Source: JAIBJN01 sp963748205
Lineage (GTDB): Bacteria > Actinomycetota > Thermoleophilia > Gaiellales > Gaiellaceae
Assembly: GCA_963748205.1 (NCBI GenBank)
Contig: CAVVIB010000011.1
Span: 62,001-126,000 of the forward strand
Reading direction: 5' to 3'
DNA length: 64,000 bases
Shown here: positions 8,569-18,183 of the stretch, piece by piece
Numbering within the stretch: the first letter of the stretch is position 1
Layout: each line of letters opens with the position of its first letter
Program-made: the position numbers and the translations under genes
Notes under the pieces: generated by a model
Told to the model about the DNA's origin: nothing
Databases searched by the model: none
The model's input: the letters and a program-made list of their open reading frames with translations, nothing else

Positions 8569-8949
8569 TTAGTCCGCCGGCTGGAAGATCTCGATCGGGT
8601 TGCCGGAAGGGTCGTCGACGAGGATCTGTCGACCGCCGGGCCCGCTGACGATGTCGTTGCGGAAGCTGACGCCGGCGGCGCGGAGGCGCTCGACCTCGGC
8701 GCCGATGTCGTCGACGACGAAGTGGATGCGGTTCCAGCCTCCTGGTTCGGGCCTGCGACCGTCGGGCATCGGCCGTCCGGCCGAGCTCTCGGGGCCGGCG
8801 AGCAGGAGCCGCAGATTGCCCTTGCTCACCTCGGCAAAGGCAGGCGAAGCGTTGTGGCCTGGCTCGAACCCAAAGTTCTCGGTGTAGAAGTCGAGCGCCT
8901 GGTCGACGTCATCGACCATGTAGCGAACGCTGACCTTTCCATCGGGCAT
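8569..8949 (-). CDS. VOC family protein
   Basis: 126 residues: VSVRYMVDDVDQALDFYTEN at the N-terminus, GGWNRIHFVVDDIGAEVERL mid-protein and ILVDDPSGNPIEIFQPA at the end. This is one complete VOC module. The first metal-ligand position (Val-Arg-Tyr) lacks a His, while His (RIHFVV) and Glu (PIEIFQ) remain, so it may be a binding protein rather than an enzyme. It is convergent with the cyclase gene and transcribed away from the AraC-type regulator. Confidence 0.8.
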   Translation of the reverse strand: MPDGKVSVRYMVDDVDQALDFYTENFGFEPGHNASPAFAEVSKGNLRLLLAGPESSAGRPMPDGRRPEPGGWNRIHFVVDDIGAEVERLRAAGVSFRNDIVSGPGGRQILVDDPSGNPIEIFQPAD

Positions 8950-9099
8950 TGCTCATCACCTCCGTGTGGGCACTCGCTGGCGGCCCATGCTCCATACGCT
9001 TCCTCGGTAGCCGTCCGGCAAAACGTCGGAAACCTACGTTCGGCAGTGCCCTTCTGGAGATTCAGTTTCGGGCGAGTGCGGCTGAGTACGATCTCGCAT

Positions 9100-9543
<444 letters not shown>

Positions 9544-9544
9544 C

Positions 9545-9970
9545 ATGGCCGCCATGAACATCAGCATTCACTCGAGCATGCTTCCGCACCACGACCCGGA
9601 AGCATCCCTGGCCTTCTATCGCGACACCCTGGGCTTCGAGGTCCGCGGTGACGTCGAGTACGGCGGGATGCACTGGATCACGGTCGGCCCAGCCGACCAG
9701 CCCGGCACGTCCATCGTCCTGTACCCGCCGCAGGCCAGCCCCGGCATCACGGACGACGAGCGCACCACCATCACCGAGATGATGGCGAAGGGGACGTTCG
9801 CCAGCATCAACCTGGCCACCACCGACCTCGACGGCACCTTCGCGCGCCTACAGGAGGGCGACGCCGAGGTCGTCCAGGAGCCTGTCGACCAGCCGTACGG
9901 GATCCGCGACTGCGCCTTTCGCGACCCTGCGGGCAACCTCATCCGCATCCAGGAGCTGACCAATGGCTGA
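9545..9970 (+). CDS. VOC family protein
   Basis: About 141 residues with a full VOC module: SSMLPHHDPEASLAFYRDTL at the N-terminus, GTFASINLATTDLDGTFARL in the middle and CAFRDPAGNLIRIQEL at the end, with an Arg-Ile-Gln-Glu close. The start is ATG 9545 or ATG 9554; both lie just after the AraC gene stop. Its last eight bases overlap the next gene, so AraC, VOC and DUF1801 form one operon. The substrate is unknown. Confidence 0.82.
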   Translation: MAAMNISIHSSMLPHHDPEASLAFYRDTLGFEVRGDVEYGGMHWITVGPADQPGTSIVLYPPQASPGITDDERTTITEMMAKGTFASINLATTDLDGTFARLQEGDAEVVQEPVDQPYGIRDCAFRDPAGNLIRIQELTNG

Positions 9971-10412
9971 GAAGAAAGCTGCAAGGAAGAGCACCAAGAA
10001 GTCCCAGACCTTCTCCGCAGAGGAGCGGGCCGCGATGAGGGAGCGCGCCGCGGAGCTGAAGGCGGAAGCGCGCAAGGCGGACGGGGAGAAGACCCTGCTC
10101 GCCAAGGTCAAGGAGATGCCGAAGGCGGATCGCGAGATGGCCGAGCGGATCCACGAGATCGTCAAGGCCAACGCGCCCGACCTGTCTCCGAAGACCTGGT
10201 ACGGGATGCCCGCGTACGCCGACAAGGACGGCAAGGTCGTCATCTACTTCCAGGACGCGGCCAAGTTCGACTCGCGGTACGCGACCTTCGGCTTCAATGA
10301 CGCCGCGAAGCTCGACGACGGCGCCATGTGGCCGACCTCCTTCGCGCTGAAGAAGCTGACCGCCGCCGACGAGAAGAAGATCGCCGCGCTCGTGAAGAAG
10401 GCGGTCGGCTGA
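9963..10412 (+). CDS. DUF1801 / YdhG-like iron-chaperone-fold protein
   Basis: 149 residues. A Lys-rich N-terminal extension (MAEKKAARKSTKK) and a charged helical segment precede a DUF1801 core: IHEIVKANAPDLSPKTWYGM, AYADKDGKVVIYFQD and RYATFGFNDAAKLDDG. DUF1801 proteins share the frataxin/CyaY-like fold, but few have tested functions. The gene overlaps the VOC stop by eight bases. The basic tail could bind nucleic acid; this is inference. Confidence 0.8.
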   Translation: MAEKKAARKSTKKSQTFSAEERAAMRERAAELKAEARKADGEKTLLAKVKEMPKADREMAERIHEIVKANAPDLSPKTWYGMPAYADKDGKVVIYFQDAAKFDSRYATFGFNDAAKLDDGAMWPTSFALKKLTAADEKKIAALVKKAVG

Positions 10413-10413
10413 G

Positions 10414-11124
10414 CTAGTAGCCGCTGAAGCTGTCGCTCGCGATGCGCTCCGGGTCGACTCCCGCCTGCTCGATCTCGGCCGTCACGGCCTTCGCGAACCC
10501 GGGCGGCCCGGCGACCATGTAGCCCGCCCCGTCGAGCCCTTCGCCCAGATGGTCGCGGAGGAAGGCAGCGTCGATCCGGCGGCGCTCGCCCGGCCAGGAC
10601 TCGTCCTCGGTCATGGTCGCGACCAGGCGCAGATCCGTGCCTCCCCGCTCGATCTCCTCGAGCTCCTCGAGGAAGGCGGCGGAGGCGCGGTCTCGGTTCG
10701 AGTACACGAGCGTGACCCGGTGCGGGAGCTGCTCGTCCGCGATGTAGCGGAGCATGGAGCGGAAGGGCGTGATCCCGATTCCGCCTGCCACGAAGACGAG
10801 CGGTCCCTCCCTCGCCTCGGGGAGCACGAAGGATCCCTTCGGCGGCTCGACGTCCACCTCTGCGCCAACCGGGAGCTCGGCGAGGGACCGCTTGAAGGCG
10901 CTCTCGCGCAGCCGGGTGCAGAAGCCGACCACGCCTCGCTCGCTCGGAGAGGTAACGGCGGTGAAGTGCCGGCGGGCGCCCTTCTCGTCGTCGTAGGGCG
11001 GATCGAGCAGCTCGACCCAGAAATACTGGCCCGGCCGGTAGTCGAGCCCGGCGCCACCGAGATCGAAGAGGACGAGCAGCGTCCCCTTCGCGACCTCGCG
11101 CTTCTCCTTGATCGTCGCCTTCAT
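10414..11124 (-). CDS. FAD-dependent ferredoxin-NADP+ reductase-type oxidoreductase
   Basis: 236 residues. An FAD-binding barrel (YRPGQYFWVELLDPPYDDEK, RRHFTAVTSP) is followed by a nucleotide-binding domain with FVAGGIGITPFRSML, VTLVYSNRDRASAAFLEEL and GYMVAGPPGFAKAV; the C-terminus is FSGY. There is no iron-sulfur domain, so it is a free-standing FNR-like electron-transfer flavoprotein. ATG 11124 is chosen because homologous folds start just before this strand. Its redox partner is not encoded next to it. Confidence 0.85.
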   Translation of the reverse strand: MKATIKEKREVAKGTLLVLFDLGGAGLDYRPGQYFWVELLDPPYDDEKGARRHFTAVTSPSERGVVGFCTRLRESAFKRSLAELPVGAEVDVEPPKGSFVLPEAREGPLVFVAGGIGITPFRSMLRYIADEQLPHRVTLVYSNRDRASAAFLEELEEIERGGTDLRLVATMTEDESWPGERRRIDAAFLRDHLGEGLDGAGYMVAGPPGFAKAVTAEIEQAGVDPERIASDSFSGY

Positions 11125-11350
11125 CCTCACAAGGTATGTGTCGGCGACCGCGCTCGGTCTTACCGGCGCAGGTCCCCAGGTAGACCGTGTGCGACCGGAG
11201 TAGAGTCGCCCCGTGGGGGAGGTAGGACGCCGGGCAGTCCGTCCTTCGGTCGGAGGCAGCTCCGCCTGCCCTCGTCTCTTCGGGCCCGCGGCACGAGCGC
11301 TCACGGGCCTGCGAGGAGAGCCGTCGTCAGCCAGTGGAAGGAGAAGGGCC

Positions 11351-13243
11351 ATGCGCTGCTCGAGAGGGCTGCGTGTTTGCTTGCTGATCGGCCTGATGCT
11401 GGTGGGGGCGTCGACGTTCAACGTCGGTGTCGCCGCCGCGCAGCAGCAGGATGGCTTCATCCCGATCAACCCGACCAAGTCCAACAAGACGATCGTCCTC
11501 AAAGGCAACCGCCTGACGATCCAGGAGATCGTCGACATCGCGCGCTACGGCGCGAAGGTGAGGATCGCCAAGTCGCACCAGGACTACATGAACCGCGCGT
11601 ACAACCTCATCATCGAGGCCTCGCGCCAGGGCATTCCGGTGTACCGCTTCAACCGCGGAGCCGGCGCCGCCCGCGAGACGGTGATCTTCGAGGGAGACCC
11701 CTACGAGCCCGCGAACCTCCTCAACCTCCAGGCGCGCCGGATCAACGCGGCGAACGGCGGACGCTGGCGCGTCCGCGATCCCTACATCCCGTACGTGGAG
11801 GCGGAGGAGATCGTCCGGGCCATGATGGCCGTGCGGGCGAACAACATCATGTACGTCGCGAACGGCCCAGCGACCGCACAGAAGATCGCTGATCTCCTCA
11901 ACAACCGGATCACGCCGCTCACCCAGGGCGACGGCTTCTACCACGGCGAGGGCGACCTGCCGCAGGCGGGCAACGTCGAGTCGGCGATCTTCGGCTTCGG
12001 CGAGGTCTTCTACAAGGGCCAGCGCATGCCGGCGATCGACGCGCTCAACCAGGCCGGCGTGGAGCCGGGCGGCGTCGACCCGAACGATCCCGAGAACGAC
12101 ATGGGCCTGTTCCGGGGGATCTACAGCACCAACGCGTACACGCTGGGCCAGGCAGCGCTTCTCGTGAACGACGCGAAGAAGGTGCTCGACTGGTACGACC
12201 TGATCTTCTCGGTGTCGATGCACGGCCTGAACAGCAGCATCACACCGCTGAGCGCGGTCCCCATGGACCTCGAGAGGCCGCTGCCCTACGCCGTCTGGCA
12301 GGCGCATCGGATGCTCGACATCCTGGGCGACAGCTACCTGTACGACCTTGAGTTCCAGGTCGTGAACGGCCAGGTGCAGGGGATCCCGCGGTTGCTCCAG
12401 GATCCTCTGAGCTACCGCACCTACCAGTGGCGCAACGGCGCCGCGTGGCGGGCGTGGGACGAGCTCAGGAGGACGACGCTCCTGGAGGTCAACTCCTCGG
12501 ACCACAACCCGTCGACCGCCCCGGGGACGCGTCCCAGCGACTCTCCGGAGCTCCAGACACCGTGGTTCATGCGCCACTACGTCAAGCCGACGCCCGCGAA
12601 CACGCCGTACGCCGGCTGGAAGAGCGAGGGCGGGTTCACGCTCTCGAACTCGAACTTCAACAAGACGGAGCTGGCGGGCAACGTCGAGCAGTTCACGATC
12701 GCGCTCACGGACACCGTGCACACGGTCGCCCTGCGAACGCTCAGGATCGGGCAGCCGTTCTTCTCGGTGATCGTGCCGAGCGACGTGCTCAGTCCCGAGG
12801 TGCTCGCCCGGGCCGCCCCGCAGCACGAAGGCGCCGCGGTCATCGGGGCTCTCGTCGACGAGCTCCAGGCGCTCACCATGCCCATCCCGGTCGAGTTCGA
12901 CGCAGAGCGGATCCATCCGGACGAGACGACGACGTTCGGGAGCGAGAAGGTCGCCAAGTCGCGGCTGGCCCTGGACGTCTCGCTGCGGCTGATCGGTCAG
13001 GAGGCGCTCGCTGCGACCTTCTGGGCCGACGTCCGCCGGGCGCAGAAGCCCTCGCGCTCGTTCGGCGACGTGCCCGAGTGCGCGTGGGATTCCTTCCGCG
13101 AGGTCATCCCGTGGCAGGCGGATCCCGCGACGCGGCCGCCGAACCCGGGCGAGATCGCGTACGAGTTCCTGCGCGAGAACGACCCGGTGGACTGCCTCGG
13201 CAATCTTGCCGCGGCACCCGTGATCAAGATCAGGCCGAACTAG
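11351..13243 (+). CDS. Secreted HAL/PAL-fold (aromatic amino acid lyase-like) protein lacking the MIO motif
   Basis: 630 residues from ATG 11351, with AAGGAG eight bases upstream. A signal peptide (LLIGLMLVGASTF...AAA) ends near residue 30. The mature part aligns end to end with histidine/phenylalanine ammonia-lyases: LTIQEIVDIARYGAKVRI, VYRFNRGAG (Tyr98, the YGINTGFG site), LPQAGNVESAIFGFGE, YKGQRMPAIDALNQAGVEP, and LLEVNSSDHNPST. The MIO-forming Ala-Ser-Gly is replaced by Gly199-Glu200-Gly201 and the catalytic Tyr of QDPYS by Leu353. MIO cannot form, so ordinary ammonia-lyase chemistry is unlikely. It may be a binding protein or a different enzyme. A hairpin and a lipoprotein gene follow. 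Confidence 0.85.
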   Translation: MRCSRGLRVCLLIGLMLVGASTFNVGVAAAQQQDGFIPINPTKSNKTIVLKGNRLTIQEIVDIARYGAKVRIAKSHQDYMNRAYNLIIEASRQGIPVYRFNRGAGAARETVIFEGDPYEPANLLNLQARRINAANGGRWRVRDPYIPYVEAEEIVRAMMAVRANNIMYVANGPATAQKIADLLNNRITPLTQGDGFYHGEGDLPQAGNVESAIFGFGEVFYKGQRMPAIDALNQAGVEPGGVDPNDPENDMGLFRGIYSTNAYTLGQAALLVNDAKKVLDWYDLIFSVSMHGLNSSITPLSAVPMDLERPLPYAVWQAHRMLDILGDSYLYDLEFQVVNGQVQGIPRLLQDPLSYRTYQWRNGAAWRAWDELRRTTLLEVNSSDHNPSTAPGTRPSDSPELQTPWFMRHYVKPTPANTPYAGWKSEGGFTLSNSNFNKTELAGNVEQFTIALTDTVHTVALRTLRIGQPFFSVIVPSDVLSPEVLARAAPQHEGAAVIGALVDELQALTMPIPVEFDAERIHPDETTTFGSEKVAKSRLALDVSLRLIGQEALAATFWADVRRAQKPSRSFGDVPECAWDSFREVIPWQADPATRPPNPGEIAYEFLRENDPVDCLGNLAAAPVIKIRPN

Positions 13244-13246
13244 CAA

Positions 13247-13263
13247 CCGGCCGAGTGGGCCGG
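13247..13263 (+). terminator. Short hairpin after the secreted HAL-like gene
   Basis: CCGGCC, a five-base loop and GGCCGG lie three bases beyond the stop codon, with no T tract. It may be a weak terminator before the lipoprotein gene. Confidence 0.35.
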
Positions 13264-13318
13264 CCACCGCTGGGTGGGCGGCCCACCACCGGCCTCTGTG
13301 GCTACGCTCGGGCATTCC

Positions 13319-13693
13319 ATGAGACGAACGCTTCTCGCCGTCCTCTGCGCGGGCGCCCTCCTGGGCGGCGCTGCGGCCTGCGGCGGAGACGAGAAGGCCG
13401 CCCCCGGCAATCAGGTGAACGCGATCACGGCGGCCGCCTCCGACATCGTCTACCAGTGCCGCGCGGTCGAGAGCGGTTTCCTGTCGAGCCCGAACACGGA
13501 GGTCCTCCAGCGCGACGTGGACGCTCTCCTCGCGGCCGCGGCCGAGTTCGACCTCGACGCCCCCTTCCAGCGGCCTCCCCCGGCCGTCGAGCCGGAGACG
13601 ACGCTGCGCGAGCAGATCGAGCTCGCAATCGCACGGCTGGAGGGCACGTGCTCGCCGGAGCTCGCTGAGGAGCTCCAGGCCGCGATCGACTGA
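13319..13693 (+). CDS. Small lipoprotein of unknown function
   Basis: 124 residues. The signal sequence MRRTLLAVLCAGALLGGAAAC ends in a lipobox (Ala-Ala-Ala-Cys, Cys21), followed by an acidic spacer and a mostly helical domain with two further Cys residues (YQCRAVESGF and LEGTCSPELA) that could form a disulfide outside the cell. I recognise no family. It lies 75 bp after the secreted HAL-like gene on the same strand; both products are exported, so a shared extracytoplasmic role is possible. Confidence 0.7.
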   Translation: MRRTLLAVLCAGALLGGAAACGGDEKAAPGNQVNAITAAASDIVYQCRAVESGFLSSPNTEVLQRDVDALLAAAAEFDLDAPFQRPPPAVEPETTLREQIELAIARLEGTCSPELAEELQAAID

Positions 13694-13706
13694 TCCTCCC
13701 CGCTTT

Positions 13707-13859
13707 TCAGCGCTGCTCGAAGGCGGCTACCGGCACCGAGACCGGCTCGTCGCCTGAGAAGCGGAGGTACATGAGGCCGAGCACCGCCAGCGCGATCAAC
13801 ACGAGCGCGACGATGCGGCCCGGAGGGAACATCTTGCTTGGCTTGTCGGGCGTGTTCAT
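13707..13859 (-). CDS. 50-residue single-pass membrane peptide, possible truncated remnant
   Basis: ATG 13859 has AAAGGA eight bases upstream. The peptide has a short polar N-terminus, one membrane helix (RIVALVLIALAVLGLMYLRF) and an external tail (SGDEPVSVPVAAFEQR). From memory, this resembles the anchor and first residues of some secreted actinobacterial alpha/beta hydrolases, with the hydrolase domain missing. That resemblance is unverified. It follows the MMPL gene on the same strand, separated from it by a 12-bp hairpin. It is either a genuine small protein or a decayed gene start. Confidence 0.5.
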   Translation of the reverse strand: MNTPDKPSKMFPPGRIVALVLIALAVLGLMYLRFSGDEPVSVPVAAFEQR

Positions 13860-13880
13860 GGCGCGTTCCTTTCGCGGTCG

Positions 13881-13908
13881 AGCCCCGGGCCCGTGCGGGC
13901 CCGGGGCT
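13881..13908 (-). terminator. Strong 12-bp hairpin between the MMPL gene and the small membrane peptide gene
   Basis: A perfect inverted repeat, AGCCCCGGGCCC / GGGCCCGGGGCT, with a four-base GTGC loop begins 11 bases after the MMPL stop and ends just before the next ribosome-binding site. It is a probable terminator or attenuator. Confidence 0.65.
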
Positions 13909-13919
13909 GAGCAGTCGGT

Positions 13920-16149
13920 CTAGGCGGAGACGGGGGTCGGCTCGGTCTCGGGCGGAGCATCGGATTCGGAGACGTCGAACCGGGGCAGCCACTCGAGCCA
14001 GCTCGGCAGGTACCAGTTCCAGTCGCCGAGCAGCTTCATCGAGGCGGGCAGGAGCACTCCCCGGACGATCGTCGCGTCGATGAGGATCGCGGTCGCGAGC
14101 CCGACGCCGAACTGCTTGAACATCAGCATCGAGAGCGCGACGAACACCGCGAAAACACCCACCATCACGATCGCGGCGGCCGTGACGACGCCGGCGGTCG
14201 ACGTGATCCCGTACGCGACGGCGTCCTCGGTGGACGCGCCACGCTGGACGGCCTCCCTGATCCGGCTCAGGAGGAACACGTGGTAGTCCATCGAGAGCCC
14301 GAACAGGATCACGAACAGGAGCAGCGGCACGACGGGGTCGATCCCGGCCGTGGAGCTGAAGCCGAGGAGGCCCTTGCCGTAGCCGTGCTGGAAGACGAGT
14401 ACCAGCACGCCGTACGCAGCGCCGACGGAGAGCAGGTTGAGCACGATCGCCTTGGCCGCGATGACCGGCGACCGGAAGGCGACCAGCATGAGCGCGAACG
14501 CGAAGACGAGCACGAACGCGACGACGAGCGGGAGCTTCGACGTCATCTCGTCGGAGGTGTCCTTCCACTGCGCGGTGAGGCCCGTGACGCCGGCCTCGGC
14601 GTCCGGAAGGGCGCCGACCGTGTTCGGCACGATCTCGTCGCGCAGGACGGACAGCGACTCGTTCGAGACGGCGTCGGTGCCCTTGCCCTCAATCGGGACA
14701 TTGATGCTCGCGACCGTCCCGGCCTCGTTGACCGAGACCGTGATCGGCTCGTGCATGCGGCCGCTGGCGAGCGCCCGCTCCTTCAGCCGCTGGATGGCGG
14801 CCTGCATGAGCGGCGCGTTCACGTCCGGCGCCTCGACCACGACGGTGGCCGGAAGCGCCGTGCCCGGGAACGCCTGCTGCATGCGGTTGTACGTCTGCAC
14901 CGCGGGCAGCTCCTGCGGGAACGTGTCGGGGCCCGGCTGCACCATGCGGAGCTGGAGCGCGGGCAGCGCAAGCGCCACGAGCAGCCCGCCGGCGAGCACG
15001 ACCGAGAGGACCGGCCGGCGAAGCACGCGGTTGACGATCGCGCCCCAGACGCGACCTTCGCCGTTCGCGCCTCGCGCCGACCGACGAACGGGATCCGGCC
15101 ACGGTCGACCTTGTCCCCGAGCCGCGAGAGCAGCGCCGGGAGGACGGTCAGCGACCCGAGCATCGCGATGGCAACCACCGCGATCGTCGCCATCGCGAAC
15201 GAGGCGAAGACGTGGTCGCCGGTCAGGAACATGCCGGCCATCGCCGTCATCACGGTGAGGCCGGAGACGAGCACCGCGCGGCCCGAGGTCGCGGCGGCGA
15301 CCTCGAGCGACTCGCGGATCGCTGCGCCCCGCCGCCCGCTCCTCGCGTGCGCGGCTGCAGGTAGAAGAGCGAGTAGTCGACGCCGACGGCGAGGCCGATC
15401 AGGAGCACGAGCGCGCCGGCCTGCGTCGCCACCGGCACGGCCTGACTCGGTGACGGCCACGAGGCCGAAGGTCGCGATGACCGCCGTGAGGGCGAGGATC
15501 AGCGGGATGCCCGCGGCGACGAGCGCGCCGAAGGCGACCGACGAGGATGACGAGCGTGATCGGGAGCGACAGCATCGCCGGCCTTCCCGAGGTCGTCCGC
15601 GAACGCGGTCTCGACCGCCTTGACGGCGCTGGCGTCGCCGAACTCACCGATGAAGAGCTCGGGATGGGCCTCCTGAGCGGCGGAGACCTCGGTCGAGAAC
15701 CGGGTCGATCTTGTCTGCCGCCTTGTCGGCCGTCGCCGCGGATCTCGAACTCGACGAGCGCCGCGCGGCCGTTCTCGGAGATCTGGCCGGCGTTGGCCGC
15801 GTCGAGCGGCGAGCGGACGTTCTGGACGACTCCGAGCGTCGAGAGCCTCGCAACGACGTCCTCGACCGCGGCCACGAAGGCCGGGTCGGACGCCGAGAGC
15901 GAGCGGCTCTGGACGAGGACGCTCTCGTCCGCAGGCCGCTTGAAGCCCGCGTCGAGGATCGCGGTCCATGCGGCCGGACTCGCCCGGTCCAGCCGCGTTC
16001 GGGTCGATCGTCTTCGTGCCGGCCATGCCGCCGAGCGCGAAGGCGACGAGGACGAACGCGAGCCAGCCGAAGGTCGCGGTCTTCCAGTGGTCGGCGCTCC
16101 AGCGGCCCATCCGGGCCGCGAGGTTCCGGGTGTTGGCGATGGAGGTCAT
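13920..16149 (-). CDS. MMPL family (RND-type) exporter, many frameshifts
   Basis: From ATG 16149 the pieces rebuild an MMPL transporter of about 740 residues. The N-terminal helix is TATFGWLAFVLVAFALGG. After the first periplasmic domain, the first membrane block contains VLLIGLAVGVDYSLFYLQR and the second VVPLLLFVILFGLSMDYHVF. Both repeated GxxxD(Y) proton-relay helices are present. At least nine one-base shifts lie between 15.06 and 15.99 kb; each restores a conserved frame when one base is removed. Family members export lipids, polyketides or drugs. It is divergent from a NarL-type two-component system, a common arrangement for regulated exporters. Confidence 0.82.
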
Positions 16150-16260
16150 GGCATCACGTCCTTTCGTGGTCGAGTGCATGCCCCGACGCTAGGAGCGGAG
16201 GCCGTGACACGACCTCGTCGGCAAGGCCTGATTCGTGCTCGGACCACGCGACGATTTCGT

Positions 16261-16278
16261 CTCCTACTCAGGTAGGAG
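16261..16278. promoter_or_regulatory. Palindromic operator candidate between the MMPL and sensor kinase genes
   Basis: CTCCTAC-TCAG-GTAGGAG is a perfect 7-bp inverted repeat with a 4-bp centre, located in the 163-bp divergent region. Its size and symmetry fit a NarL/LuxR-type response-regulator dimer, and such a regulator is encoded next door. Confidence 0.45.
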
Positions 16279-16312
16279 GCGACGAGCTGAGGCCGTGGAG
16301 TACGTTCACGCC

Positions 16313-17500
16313 GTGAACACGCTCTGAGTCACTCGCGCGCAGGTACGGGTTCGACGCGCTGATCGTCGCTCGCGGCGCTCGTCGAGCGTGCTCGAGGTCG
16401 TGCTCGCGCGACGGCCGCGCACGGCGCCGACCACGACGCCTGGTGGTTCGCGGTGCCCGGCGGCGCGCTGATGGTGCTGCCGCTGCTCGCGCGCCGCCGG
16501 TTTCCCGTTCGCGGCGCCGGCCGCGGTCTGGATCTTCGCGGCCGCGATCTCGTTCGTCGACGGGCGGCTCGATCCGTCTCCCTGGCCGCGTCAACGTCGC
16601 CGGCATGGCGGCGGCGTTCCTGCTCGGCAACCTCCGCGACGCACGACAGGCGCGCGCGTCGGCCTCGCGGTCGTGCTCGTGCGGCGCGGCGATCGTGGTC
16701 TACAACAACCCGGCGCACTCGTCGGGCGAGCTCGTCTTCATCCCGCTCCTCTTCGCGATCGGCTGGCTCGCCGGGCTTCGCGCTCCGCGAGCGCGCCGAG
16801 CAGGCCGAGGCGGCGGAGGCGCGCGCGGCTCAGGCCGAGCGCGAGCGCGAGGCCGCGGCCCGCGATCGCCGTCGCCGAGGAGCGCGCGCGGATCGCGCGC
16901 GAGCTCCACGACATCGTCGCCCACGCGGTCAGCGTGATGGTGCTCCAGGTCGGCGCCGTCCGGCACAGGCTCCCGGCGACGCTCGACGAGGACAGCGACG
17001 CGCTCCGGGCGCGTCGAGCAGGCCGGCCGGACGGCGCTCGCCGAGATGCGCCGCCTTCTCGGCGCGATGCGCCGCGACGGCGACGGCGTCGAGCTCGCGC
17101 CCCAGCCCGGCCTCGACGGCCTCGACGCGCTGGTGGAGAGGTCGGCCGCGCCGGGCTGCCGGTGCGGCTGCACGTCGAGGGCGACCCCTTCCCGCTCCCG
17201 CGCGCGCATCGACCTCTCCGCCTACCGCATCGTCCAGGAGGGCCTGACGAACGCGCTCAAGCACGCGCGCGCCGGCCACGCCGACGTGACGGTCCGCTAC
17301 GGCGCGCGACGAGCTCGCAGGTCGAGGTGCGCGACGACGGCGACGGCGCGGCCGACGAGCGACGGGCTCGGCCACGGCCTCGTCGGCATCCGCGAGCGCG
17401 TGAAGATCTACGGCGGCGAGATGACGCGCGGGCGCCGGCACCGGAGGGCGGCTTCGTCCTCAGCGCCCGCCTCCCGCTCGAGAGCGAGCCGGCGCGTGAG
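16313..17500 (+). CDS. NarL-type sensor histidine kinase (HisKA_3), frameshifted
   Basis: Starts at GTG 16313 (VNTL...); a one-base shift near 16326 restores SLARRYGFDALIV. About four membrane helices cover the first 150 residues. A coiled-coil linker rich in Ala/Glu/Arg leads to IAVAEERARIARELHDIVAH, whose His is the phospho-acceptor of the HisKA_3 type. The HATPase domain ends with GHGLVGIRERVKIYGGEM. At least eight one-base shifts break the frame; the stop codon is not clean and is placed where the regulator begins. It is the partner of the next gene and probable controller of the divergent MMPL exporter. Confidence 0.8.
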
Positions 17501-18158
17501 CATCCGCGTCCTCGTCGCCGACGACCAGTCGATGGTCCGCGCGGGCTTCCGCATGCTGCTCGGCGGCGAGGAGGACATCGAGGTCGTGGCGGAGGCGAGC
17601 AACGGGCTCGAGGCGGTCGACAAGGCCGCCCGCTTCCGACCCAGCCGTCGTCCTCATGGACATCCGCATGCCGGAGCTCGACGGCCTCGAGGCGACGCGG
17701 CGGATCCTCGCCGCCGACGCCGCGGCGCGGATCCTGATCCTGACGACGTTCGACCTCGACGAGTACGTCTACGAGGCGCTCCGCGCGGGCGCGAGCGGGT
17801 TCGTGCTCAAGGACGACCCGCCCGAGCAGCTCATCGCCGCGATCCGGATCGTCGCCGCGCGGCGAGGCGCTGCTCTCCCCGGCGATCACGAAGCGCGTGA
17901 TCAGCGCAGTTCGCGCGCATGCCGCGCCCGGCGCCGCCGCCGGAGCGTCGACGAGCTCACGGAGCGGGAGACGCGACGTGTTCCGCCTCGATCGCGCGCG
18001 GGCTCTCGAACGCCGAGATCGGCCGCGAGCTCTACATCAGCGAGACGACCGTGAAGACGCACGTCACGCACATCCTCCAGAAGCTCGACCTGCGCGACCG
18101 CGTCCAGGCGGTCGTGCTCGCGCACGAGACGGGGCTCTTCGGCGCCGACGGCCGCTAG
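17496..18158 (+). CDS. NarL/FixJ family response regulator, frameshifted
   Basis: About 220 residues from GTG 17496. The receiver domain has IRVLVADDQSMVRAGFRML (acidic pocket), VVLMDIRMPELDG with the phospho-acceptor Asp, and the Lys of GFVLKDDPPEQL. The C-terminal LuxR helix-turn-helix reads GLSNAEIGRELYISETTVKT. One-base shifts near 17638, 17862, 17915 and 17975 need correction. It forms the two-component pair with the kinase, whose end it overlaps, and the palindrome at 16261-16278 is a plausible binding site. Confidence 0.85.
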
Positions 18159-18183
18159 GGGTCGACGTGACTACGCTGGGCCG

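Noticed and set aside
11327..13315. A 662-codon minus-strand open frame antisense to the secreted HAL-like gene
   Set aside because: Low-complexity Arg/Val/Asp translation without motifs. The plus strand has a ribosome-binding site, a signal peptide and fold-level similarity to ammonia-lyases.
13920..16149. Programmed frameshifting or pseudogenisation of the MMPL gene
   Set aside because: Nine or more shifts with no shared slippery heptamer, and otherwise fully conserved blocks, are better explained by sequencing insertions.
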